From: Campylobacteraceae bacterium
GTDB lineage: Bacteria; Campylobacterota; Campylobacteria; Campylobacterales; Campylobacteraceae
Reading direction: 5' to 3'
DNA: 14,879 nucleotides
Assembly (NCBI GenBank): GCA_031256525.1
Contig: JAIRQK010000180.1
Coordinates: 1-14,879, forward strand
The notes below the pieces were generated by a model. The model did no database searches. It worked only from the letters and a program-made list of their open reading frames with translations, and was not told the DNA's origin. A program made the position numbers and the translations under genes. This document shows, piece after piece, positions 6,413 through 12,661 of this stretch (within the stretch, counting starts at the first letter, position 1; each line of letters begins with the position of its first letter).

Positions 6413-6835
6413 TTAATCAATCATAACTATAGGAACTGTTTTCCATTCGTCATATTTTTTATTAACGGTTTGATATTTATATATTCCTATCTGTCGTGCA
6501 CACTTTTTAGGCTGAATTTTTATTATTTCATCGTCGTAATAATGCTTTCCTTCATTATTCATAAATAAAACCACTTTACCATTATACCAGCCATATTCTG
6601 CATTACTTAGTTCTAACGCCAAAGCCATATCTATCCTTAACACTTGAAAAACCTTAAATTGTTTTCCGCTAAGACATTCCCCTTTGTCCTGAAATATTTC
6701 AAGTCCAGATGGCTGTCCAGTTTGGTTTCTATCAATAATTAAAAACAATACCAGAACAGTGGATATTATCCCAGCAATATACCAGAAAAAGCATTTTAAA
6801 CCTGACGATGACTTTGTTTGATTATCTTTTGTCAT
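6413..6835 (-). CDS. Single-pass membrane protein of unknown function
   Basis: From ATG 6835 the product is 140 aa: a short hydrophilic start (MTKDNQTKSSSG), one transmembrane helix (about 13-35, FFWYIAGIISTVLVLFLIID) and a roughly 100-residue mixed domain. The domain holds two cysteines (C54, C112) and ends WKTVPIVMID. In-frame ATGs at 6853 and 6886 exist, but a perfect TATAAT (6860-6855) predicts transcription from about 6848. The AATAGGA site also fits ATG 6835, so I prefer that start. The orientation suggests an extracytoplasmic C-terminal domain. It sits in the accessory strip between the two tRNA-Leu 3'-end copies. I do not recognise a family. Confidence 0.55.
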   Translation of the reverse strand: MTKDNQTKSSSGLKCFFWYIAGIISTVLVLFLIIDRNQTGQPSGLEIFQDKGECLSGKQFKVFQVLRIDMALALELSNAEYGWYNGKVVLFMNNEGKHYYDDEIIKIQPKKCARQIGIYKYQTVNKKYDEWKTVPIVMID

Positions 6836-6854
6836 TTTTTTCCTATTCTTCATA

Positions 6855-6860
6855 ATTATA
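6855..6860 (-). promoter_or_regulatory. -10 box for the membrane protein gene
   Basis: TATAAT read on the minus strand lies 20 bases before ATG 6835, leaving a leader of about 13 nt. A TTGCTT lies further upstream at a rather long spacing, so the -35 is doubtful. The box helps rule out the two more upstream in-frame ATGs as starts. Confidence 0.4.
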
Positions 6861-6919
6861 ACAAATAAATTTAGCAAATAAAGCAAAATTATTAGACTCG
6901 GTTCAAAAGCTTGGAATTG

Positions 6920-7024
6920 TTAGAATGAATCAGATTTTGGGCTGTGATTTATATATTTTACTCCCATAATCATCGGTCTGGCGAAAGGCAAAGCAACCTT
7001 GAAAAAATCATCTAAAAATACCAA
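6920..7024 (-). pseudogene. Possible C-terminal gene fragment abutting tRNA-Leu
   Basis: A minus-strand frame from TTG 7024 reads VFLDDFFKVALPFARPMIMG and ends INHSPKSDSF at TAA 6922-6920. The composition looks coding, but there is no ribosome-binding site and the open frame continues backwards into the tRNA. It may be the truncated end of a gene brought in by, or cut by, an integration event. A chance open frame of this length is also possible. Confidence 0.2.
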
Positions 7025-7037
7025 AAAAGATGGTGCG
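7024..7037 (-). repeat. tRNA-Leu 3' end repeated at 5817-5830
   Basis: AAAAAGATGGTGCG spans the last bases of tRNA-Leu, including CCA, and the following U-rich flank. It is identical to 5817-5830, and is the tRNA-side partner of a candidate attachment-site pair. Confidence 0.45.
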
Positions 7038-7115
7038 GATGAAGAGACTCGAACTCCCATGCCTCGCGGCACCAGATCCTAAGTCTGGCGTGTCTACCAA
7101 TTTCACCACATCCGC
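7031..7115 (-). tRNA. tRNA-Leu (anticodon TAG)
   Basis: The minus strand begins GCGGATG and ends CATCCGC-A-CCA, a perfect 7-bp acceptor stem with encoded CCA. The anticodon loop CTTAGGA, closed by CCAGA/TCTGG, gives TAG. A long variable arm (GTGCCGCGAGGCAT) and the T loop GTTCGAGTC mark a class II leucine tRNA. It is the last tRNA of the cluster, and its 3' end is partly duplicated at 5817-5830. Confidence 0.96.
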
Positions 7116-7129
7116 ACAATAATAAATAA

Positions 7130-7206
7130 TGGTACGCCCGTCAGGATTCGAACCTGAGACCTACGGCTTAGAAGGCCGTTGCTCTATCCAGCTGAGCTAC
7201 GAGCGC
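7130..7206 (-). tRNA. tRNA-Arg (anticodon TCT)
   Basis: The minus strand starts GCGCTCGTAGCTCAGCTGG. The anticodon arm ACGGC-CTTCTAA-GCCGT gives TCT, the T arm carries GGTTCGAATCC, and CCA is encoded at the 3' end. It reads AGA codons, which are frequent in AT-rich genomes. It is the fourth gene of the tRNA cluster in transcription order. Confidence 0.96.
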
Positions 7207-7219
7207 ATTTAAAAAGGTT

Positions 7220-7296
7220 TGGTGCGCTCAATAGGAGTCGAACCTATAACCTACAGATCCGAAGTCTGTTGCTCTATCCAATTGAGCTATGAACGC
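7220..7296 (-). tRNA. tRNA-Arg (anticodon TCG)
   Basis: The minus strand starts GCGTTCATAGCTCAATTGG. The anticodon arm ACAGA-CTTCGGA-TCTGT gives TCG, the T loop is GGTTCGACTCC and CCA is encoded. It resembles the neighbouring tRNA-Arg in the D arm and acceptor, consistent with a common origin, but the anticodon differs. The neighbours are 13 and 14 bases away. Confidence 0.95.
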
Positions 7297-7310
7297 TTCG
7301 TTTTCTCTAA

Positions 7311-7388
7311 TGGGGTGAATGATGGGAATCGAACCCACGACCCTCAGGACCACAATCTGATGCTCTAACCGACTGAGCTACACTCACC
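7311..7388 (-). tRNA. tRNA-His (anticodon GTG)
   Basis: The minus strand starts GGTGAGTGTAGCTCAGTCGG, with the extra 5' G that marks histidine tRNAs paired to the C before CCA. The anticodon arm TCAGA-TTGTGGT-CCTGA gives GTG. The T loop GGTTCGATTCC and encoded CCA are present. Confidence 0.96.
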
Positions 7389-7393
7389 ACAAA

Positions 7394-7471
<78 letters not shown>

Positions 7472-7513
7472 TTCTTTTAAATACATATAGACCAAAATAA
7501 ATCTAAGCCTGAA

Positions 7514-7542
7514 AGTTTACACAAATAGTAATATTTTGTCAA
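7514..7542 (-). promoter_or_regulatory. Promoter of the tRNA cluster
   Basis: On the minus strand a perfect -35 TTGACA (7542-7537) is followed by 17 bases and TAAACT (7519-7514). Transcription would start near 7507, ahead of tRNA-Pro at 7471. The -35 overlaps the stop codon of thiG (7541-7539). The spacing is ideal and the -35 exact; the -10 matches consensus at four of six positions. Confidence 0.55.
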
Positions 7543-8330
7543 GACTTTTTTGAATTAAATTCAATAATTCCTTCACTTGGAGAACTAGCACTTGCATATG
7601 GCTTTTTCATCATTCTGCCTGCAAGATAGCTATTTCGCCCGGCTATAACGGCATGTTTCATAGCTTGAGCCATCAAAATAGGATCTTTTGCTGTTGCAAT
7701 TGCTGTGTTTGTTAATACTCCATCAATTCCAATTTCCATAGCTATCGCAGCGTCACTTGCACACCCAATTCCAGCATCTACAATCACAGGAACTTTTACA
7801 GCCTCTTTTACAAACAGAACATTGTATCTATTTTGAATACCAAGACCACTTCCTATTGGAGCAGCAAGTGGCATAATTGCAGCACTTCCAGCATCTTCAA
7901 GTTTTTTCGCCATAATTGGGTCATCATTTGTATAGGTCATAATCGTAAATCCATCATTTGCTAACACTCTACAAGCCTTCAGCGTCTCTTCAACATCTGG
8001 ATAGAGTGTTCTATTTAAATCACCAATGATTTCAAGTTTTATCAAATCAATACCTGTCGCCTCTCTTACCATACGAAATAGCACTATTGCCTCTTCTGCC
8101 TTTACGCATCCAGCAGAATTTGGCAAAAAAACAATATCAGTATCTTTAAAATAATCAAGCAAGTTTTCTTCGTTTTTGTTTGTAATGTTTACCCGCCTTA
8201 CAGCAACCGTTATAAGTTTTGAGCCACTTGCTATAGTTGCATCTTTTGTTGTTTGAAAATCTTTATATTTTCCACTTCCTACTATCAATCTACTGTCAAG
8301 TTCATACTTTCCAATTTTTAACTTGTCCAT
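7539..8330 (-). CDS. thiG: Thiazole synthase ThiG
   Basis: The 263-aa product is the full-length TIM-barrel enzyme that makes the thiazole phosphate of thiamin from deoxyxylulose 5-phosphate, dehydroglycine and ThiS thiocarboxylate in the cytoplasm. The Schiff-base lysine is K98 ([10 protein letters not shown]). Further signatures are LIVGSGKY (15-22), VAVRR (42-46), [13 protein letters not shown] (153-165), PVIVDAGIG (181-189) and [10 protein letters not shown] (203-212). ATG 8330 has an AAAGGA site. It follows the terC-like gene by 12 bases and is the last protein gene of the comM-to-thiG operon. No thiS, thiF or thiH is present in the window, so the sulfur-carrier partners must be elsewhere. 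Confidence 0.97.
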   Translation of the reverse strand: MDKLKIGKYELDSRLIVGSGKYKDFQTTKDATIASGSKLITVAVRRVNITNKNEENLLDYFKDTDIVFLPNSAGCVKAEEAIVLFRMVREATGIDLIKLEIIGDLNRTLYPDVEETLKACRVLANDGFTIMTYTNDDPIMAKKLEDAGSAAIMPLAAPIGSGLGIQNRYNVLFVKEAVKVPVIVDAGIGCASDAAIAMEIGIDGVLTNTAIATAKDPILMAQAMKHAVIAGRNSYLAGRMMKKPYASASSPSEGIIEFNSKKS

Positions 8331-8342
8331 AACTCTATCCTT

Positions 8343-9077
8343 TTAGTTGTGTTTTGTTTGTTTGGATCTGATATAGATATTTATCGATTCGACTGCAAGA
8401 GAAAACGCCATAGCAAAATATATGTAGCCTTTTGGTATATGCAAATGTAGCCCCTCTGCAATTAAAACTACTCCTACTAACATTAAAAACGATAACGCTA
8501 ACATCTTAAGAGTTGGGTGTTTTTCGATAAATTCGCTAATAGCTTTTGAAGCTATCATCATAATGCAAACAGCTATTATAACGGCTAAAATCATAACCAT
8601 CAAATATTGCGAAGCCATTCCAACAGCAGTTATCACAGAGTCTAAAGAGAAAACAATATCAAGTATTGCTATTTGAACTATGACAAGATTAAAACTGTTT
8701 GCCTTTACCTCTTTTTTCTCATCTTTGGTTGTATCATCAACTGCGCGATGAATCTCTAAAGTTGATTTTACAAGTAAAAATAGACCACCGAGTATCAAAA
8801 TCAAATCTCTGCCTGATACACCAAACTCCCCAATACTAAACAATGGTTTTGTCAATTTCATTATCCAAAAAAGAGACAACAAAAGCAATATTCTTGTTAT
8901 CATTGCAAAAAATAGTCCTATAACTCTTGCTCTATTTCTTTGATGTTCTGGCAATCTCCCAGCAAGTATAGCAATAAAAATAATATTATCAATTCCCAAG
9001 ACTATTTCAAGTCCGGTAAGAGTTAGAAATGCTAACCACGCATCAGGTTTATAAATCCAATCCATCATTTCCATCAT
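8343..9077 (-). CDS. TerC-family integral membrane protein
   Basis: A 244-aa protein with about seven transmembrane helices and the two TerC signature segments: LEIVLGIDNIIFI (23-35, with E24, D30, N31) and ILDIVFSLDSVITAVGM (138-154, with D140, D146, S147). It lacks the C-terminal CBS domains of longer relatives, so it belongs with the short TerC/YgdQ-like group. Members of this family are linked to export of metals such as manganese, in some cases for metalation of exported enzymes; the substrate here is unknown and tellurite resistance should not be assumed. ATG 9077 follows AAGGAAGG; other in-frame ATGs at 9074, 9068 and 9065 are possible. It sits 17 bases after purN. Confidence 0.9.
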   Translation of the reverse strand: MMEMMDWIYKPDAWLAFLTLTGLEIVLGIDNIIFIAILAGRLPEHQRNRARVIGLFFAMITRILLLLSLFWIMKLTKPLFSIGEFGVSGRDLILILGGLFLLVKSTLEIHRAVDDTTKDEKKEVKANSFNLVIVQIAILDIVFSLDSVITAVGMASQYLMVMILAVIIAVCIMMIASKAISEFIEKHPTLKMLALSFLMLVGVVLIAEGLHLHIPKGYIYFAMAFSLAVESINIYIRSKQTKHN

Positions 9078-9094
9078 TGTCCTTCCTTATTTTC

Positions 9095-9670
9095 TCATTT
9101 TGTTAATACTGCTATTACAGCTTTTGGAAATATATCATATTCTATTTTATGAATATGCTTTTCAAATTCATCTATATTCATATCTAAAGTTTTTTCAAAG
9201 CTTTTTTGAATAATTATCTCTCCGCCATCAAGCTCTTCACTTACATAATGCACGGTCGCACCACCAAATTTTTCATCTGAATTAAAACTCTCCTCTATTG
9301 CATTTGCGCCCTTAAAAAGTGGCAATAGAGATGGGTGAATATTTATTGCTTTCACATTTTGCGTAAAAACTGAACTTAAAATTCTCATAAATCCAGCCAA
9401 AACTACAAGGTCAATATTCTGTTTTTTTATAACACCAACTAACTCTTTATCAAACTCTTCCCTAGAGTTAAAGGCTTTATTTTCAATGACAATAGGCTCA
9501 ATTCCAAATTTTTGCGAACGTTTAATGCCATAAACATCTTTTTTGTTTGATATGGTAAGTGCAACCTCTATTTTTGTGTCATCAAAAACTTTGTTATGAA
9601 GTTTTTCTATTAAATTCTGTAAATTTGTGCCATTTCCGCTGAAAAGAATGGCTATTTTTTTTACAACCAT
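9095..9670 (-). CDS. purN: Phosphoribosylglycinamide formyltransferase PurN
   Basis: The 191-aa product matches the folate-dependent GAR transformylase, which transfers a formyl group from 10-formyl-THF to GAR in step three of purine synthesis. The N-terminal nucleotide-binding loop is LFSGNGTNLQ (9-18). The folate and catalytic region holds VLAGFMRIL (90-98), N110 and H112 (INIHPSLLPLFKG), and D148 (ATVHYVSEELDGGEII). Length is about that of the family. Its ATG lies ten bases inside the end of the upstream nnr gene, and a GAGGGGG ribosome-binding site lies within that gene, so translation is coupled. Confidence 0.96.
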   Translation of the reverse strand: MVVKKIAILFSGNGTNLQNLIEKLHNKVFDDTKIEVALTISNKKDVYGIKRSQKFGIEPIVIENKAFNSREEFDKELVGVIKKQNIDLVVLAGFMRILSSVFTQNVKAINIHPSLLPLFKGANAIEESFNSDEKFGGATVHYVSEELDGGEIIIQKSFEKTLDMNIDEFEKHIHKIEYDIFPKAVIAVLTK

Positions 9671-10950
9671 TTTGCCCCCTCTATCAAATCATAAGGTGTT
9701 AGTGAGTAGTTATTTGCTTTAAATTTCTTTGATATTAGGGCGTGGGCTAAAACTGCGTTTATACTTGCGTCTAAAGTATCTCTATTTTGTGCTAACAATC
9801 CCCCGATAAACCCAGCCAAAACATCTCCACTTCCACCTTTTGCCAAAGAGGAGTTACCTAAATTGCAAACATATAGGACTCCATTTTTTGCAATTATGGT
9901 ATTTGCACCTTTTAACACTAAAACCGCCTTGCACGCTAAAGAGAATTTGCGAGCTAACTCAAACCTATTTTGTTGTATCTCGTTAGTGCTAAAACTTCCA
10001 ACTTTAAACATATCAAGCAAACTTGCAAACTCTTTTGGGTGTGGAGTTAAAACTACATTTTCATTTTTCTCAACAATCTCTTTTATTACCTCATCATACA
10101 ACAAATCAGCATCAATAACGCAAGGCAAACAGAAAAAATCCTCTTTTTTTATCTTTACATTTCCAAGTCCCATTCCACCAATTATCGCAGTAGTTTTTGG
10201 GGATAGTATTCTATTTTGCATAATTAAAGGCGAACATTTTTCGCTAACATCTCCAACTAAACTAACAAGTCCGGCTCCAAAACTATATCCAGCTAAAGCA
10301 CTTATTGTAGATGCTCCAACCTGTTCCCCTTTTATAACACTTAAATATCCAAAGTCGCCCTTGTTACTGTTTTTATCTTTTCTTATAGGCAATTTCAAAT
10401 CTTCTTCTTCAAGCAAAAATGTATCGCTTTTTATTTCAAAAAACTCTCTTTTTAGTCCAAGATTGCAACACTTTATATCGCCAACCAAATCTTTTGCAAA
10501 ATCTTCAAAAAGCACCTCTTTAAGTGCGCCCATTGTAAGAGTAACATCGGCTTTAAAACCAAACTCATAAAATATGCCAGTTGGAATATCACAAGCTATT
10601 TTAAAAGCCTTTATACTGTTCACTTGTAAGAGGAGTTTTTTTAGTCTATCATCTATCTCTTTTTTTTGTCCGCTTCCAAACAGTGCATCAACGATAATAT
10701 CCGCATCTACTATCTCATCTACAAAGTTTATATTTAGGGACTTTGCTCTTTTATGTTGCAATTTTGCAAGCTCGCTTTTTGGTGGATAGAGTTCAAAAAT
10801 ATCAACTCTATAACTACATTGAAGCAATCTTGCCAATGCATATCCATCAGCTGCATTGTTTCCACTGCCACAGAGGATTAAAACTTTTAATCCCTCCTTT
10901 TGATGCTCTCTTATATATGAAGCCATTCCAAATGCAGCATTTTCTACCAT
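9661..10950 (-). CDS. nnr: Bifunctional NAD(P)HX epimerase/dehydratase, frame broken at its N-terminus
   Basis: The product repairs hydrated NAD(P)H: an N-terminal YjeF_N epimerase domain (about 1-165) with CGSGNNAADGYALARLL (27-43), DALFGSG (88-94) and ACDIPTGI (119-126), and a C-terminal ADP-dependent dehydratase domain. The latter holds KGDFGYLSVIKG (197-208), PHPKE (303-307), LVLKGA (344-349) and GNSSLAKGGSGDVLAG (365-380, catalytic D376). The intact frame starts at ATG 10950, but the family has about 25 more residues. These are encoded just upstream from ATG 11026 in another frame, separated by a 9-T run; eight Ts would give one frame reading EEFFLTEEIMVENAAFG. ATG 10950 has only a modest AGAG site, so it may be reached by reinitiation. 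The gene overlaps purN by ten bases. Confidence 0.88.
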   Translation of the reverse strand: MVENAAFGMASYIREHQKEGLKVLILCGSGNNAADGYALARLLQCSYRVDIFELYPPKSELAKLQHKRAKSLNINFVDEIVDADIIVDALFGSGQKKEIDDRLKKLLLQVNSIKAFKIACDIPTGIFYEFGFKADVTLTMGALKEVLFEDFAKDLVGDIKCCNLGLKREFFEIKSDTFLLEEEDLKLPIRKDKNSNKGDFGYLSVIKGEQVGASTISALAGYSFGAGLVSLVGDVSEKCSPLIMQNRILSPKTTAIIGGMGLGNVKIKKEDFFCLPCVIDADLLYDEVIKEIVEKNENVVLTPHPKEFASLLDMFKVGSFSTNEIQQNRFELARKFSLACKAVLVLKGANTIIAKNGVLYVCNLGNSSLAKGGSGDVLAGFIGGLLAQNRDTLDASINAVLAHALISKKFKANNYSLTPYDLIEGAKWL

Positions 10951-10957
10951 TATCTCT

Positions 10958-11026
10958 TCAGTTAAAAAAAAACTCTTCTACCGCTTTTTTATCTAATGAG
11001 TTTGTCTCTTTAAAAATTTTTTGCAT
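10958..11026 (-). pseudogene. Out-of-frame 5' end of nnr (22 codons)
   Basis: ATG 11026 has a strong AGAGG ribosome-binding site overlapping the comM stop, four bases away. It encodes MQKIFKETNSLDKKAVEEF, matching the expected NAD(P)HX epimerase N-terminus. After the 9-T run (10972-10964) it ends at TGA 10960-10958, seven bases before the ATG at 10950. Slippage to eight Ts, in DNA or RNA, would restore one 454-aa protein. Either this is the true start of nnr with a frameshift, or a short leader ORF with reinitiation. Confidence 0.65.
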
Positions 11027-11030
11027 TTTT

Positions 11031-12545
11031 CTACCTCTGCCTAAAACTTAAGGCTTTTACGACACTTGCCTTATCTATAGTATCTAAATTTTGCAAATCA
11101 GCAACACTTCTTGCAACTCTTAAAACTTTTCCAACTCCTCTATGTGAAAGCCCAAATCTTGTAATTGCATTTTTCAAAAGCTCTTTAGCCTCTTTTTCCA
11201 AAACACAAAACTCTTTCACTTCACTATCACTCATTTTACCATTTAGACTTTTTTGTCCTCTTAGTTTCTGTTTTTTAAAAGCATTTAAAACTTTCTCATA
11301 CATATAAGAAGAGTTTATATCGCTTTTGTCATTTGAGCCACTCTCGTCCATTTGAACATAAATATCAATTCTATCTAACACAGGTGCGGAAATTCTTGCC
11401 TTATATCTTGCTATTTCAAGCTCTGAACATTTACAAGTTTTAGTGTTATTAAACAAATTTCCACAAGGACATGGATTTTGAGCTGCGGCAAATAAAAACT
11501 CGGTCTTATAGCACACTTTTGAATTAACTCTTGAAATAAGCACTTGATTGTCCTCTAACGGCTCTCTTAAACTCTCTAAAACTTGTTTTGAAAAGTGCGG
11601 AAATTCGTCAAAAAATAGTATCCCATGATGAGCAAGTCCCACTTCACCTATTTTTCCACTATTGCTTCCTCCTCCAAAAATCGAAGGGCGAGAGCTTGTG
11701 TGATGAGGTGAACGAAATGGTCTTAAAGGCGTTAAGTTTGCATTTTCGCCACTAATAAAAATATTTGCTGCATTTTGCAATATCTCTTCTGTGCTTAATG
11801 GCGGCAAAATATATCTTAATCTTTTTATGCTCATACTTTTACCACACCCGGGGCTTCCTTCGAGCAAAATATTATGCATTCCAGCAGCAGATATCATCAT
11901 TGCCTCTTTTGCGACAGACTGACCTTTAACATCAGCAAAATCCAAAGTGAAATCCATATTTGGAATATACTCTTCATTTTTTATTTTTATACTGTTTTTA
12001 AAAATTTGATGAGTATTTATAGCTCTTTTTTTATCTCTATTTTCCACATCAGTAAAAAAAGTGGTTGCTTCAAAAAGTGTATTGACACCATAAACTTCAA
12101 TATTTGGTATAGAAGAGATAAGTTCACTCATTTCAAATGGAATTAAAACCTTTAAATTTTTGCAATAGCTTGCAAGAGATAAAACAATAGGAAAAATTGA
12201 GGTTGTTCCCTTTATACTTCCATCAAGTCCTAACTCCCCAAAACAGTAAAAATCTTCAAAACCAACTTGCTCTTTTTGAAGTGCAATCAAAATTGCAATA
12301 GGCAAATCAAAATGACTTCCCTCTTTTTTAAGGTCAGATGGGGATAGATTTATAGTAATTTTTTGTGCAGGAAATTTAAATTCAATAGAGCTAAGTGCAG
12401 CTTTTATACGCTCCTTTGACTCTTGAATAGATTGATTTGCCAATCCTACTATTGAAAAATTTGGCAACGCTCTAACAAATGTTGATTCAACTTCAACACT
12501 TTGAGCTTTGTTTGCATCAAGAGTAGCACAAAACAACCTTTTCAT
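11031..12545 (-). CDS. comM: ComM/YifB-family AAA+ ATPase (magnesium chelatase-like)
   Basis: A 504-aa cytoplasmic protein of the YifB/ComM family; ComM is a hexameric helicase that promotes branch migration during natural transformation. The N-terminal ChlI-like domain has STFVRALPNFSIVGL (21-35), ESKERIKAAL (42-51) and INLSPSDLKKEGSHFDLPIA (65-84). The AAA+ core has Walker A GSPGCGKS (230-237) and Walker B ILFFDEF (309-315). A cysteine cluster CPCGN..CKC (359-373) and sensor region ISAPVLDRIDIY (385-396) precede the C-terminal lid with LSHRGVGKVLRVARSVADL. ATG 12545 has an AAGG site. It is the first gene of the operon that continues through nnr, purN, terC-like and thiG, and it suggests DNA uptake or recombination activity. 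Confidence 0.95.
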   Translation of the reverse strand: MKRLFCATLDANKAQSVEVESTFVRALPNFSIVGLANQSIQESKERIKAALSSIEFKFPAQKITINLSPSDLKKEGSHFDLPIAILIALQKEQVGFEDFYCFGELGLDGSIKGTTSIFPIVLSLASYCKNLKVLIPFEMSELISSIPNIEVYGVNTLFEATTFFTDVENRDKKRAINTHQIFKNSIKIKNEEYIPNMDFTLDFADVKGQSVAKEAMMISAAGMHNILLEGSPGCGKSMSIKRLRYILPPLSTEEILQNAANIFISGENANLTPLRPFRSPHHTSSRPSIFGGGSNSGKIGEVGLAHHGILFFDEFPHFSKQVLESLREPLEDNQVLISRVNSKVCYKTEFLFAAAQNPCPCGNLFNNTKTCKCSELEIARYKARISAPVLDRIDIYVQMDESGSNDKSDINSSYMYEKVLNAFKKQKLRGQKSLNGKMSDSEVKEFCVLEKEAKELLKNAITRFGLSHRGVGKVLRVARSVADLQNLDTIDKASVVKALSFRQR

Positions 12546-12575
12546 AATAAAAGCCTTGTGGAAAAAAATTCATTT

Positions 12576-12581
12576 ATGATA
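12576..12581 (-). promoter_or_regulatory. Candidate -10 box of the comM operon
   Basis: TATCAT on the minus strand within an AT-rich spacer lies about 30 bases before ATG 12545, leaving a leader of roughly 24 nt. No clear -35 is seen. The spacer of 116 bases between the restriction gene and comM contains no obvious terminator hairpin. Confidence 0.3.
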
Positions 12582-12661
12582 GCATAATTTAAAACTATTT
12601 ATAACTTTTTGGGTATCGCTTAAAATGTTTTTTGTAGCAACTTTTAGTTATGTTGATATTT

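Noticed and set aside
6975..6983. GGTCTGGCG resembling part of tRNA-Leu (AGTCTGGCG at 7082-7090)
   Set aside because: Only eight bases match, from the anticodon region rather than the 3' end, so it does not fit an attachment site and is likely chance.
7130..7296. Two adjacent arginine tRNAs as a possible recent duplication or repeat element
   Set aside because: They have different anticodons (TCT and TCG) and many differences in the stems, so they are ordinary distinct isoacceptors.
9863..10570. 235-codon open frame on the plus strand opposite nnr
   Set aside because: It is antisense to a clearly conserved enzyme, and its Ser/Phe/Leu-rich composition is typical of a reverse-strand shadow in AT-rich DNA.
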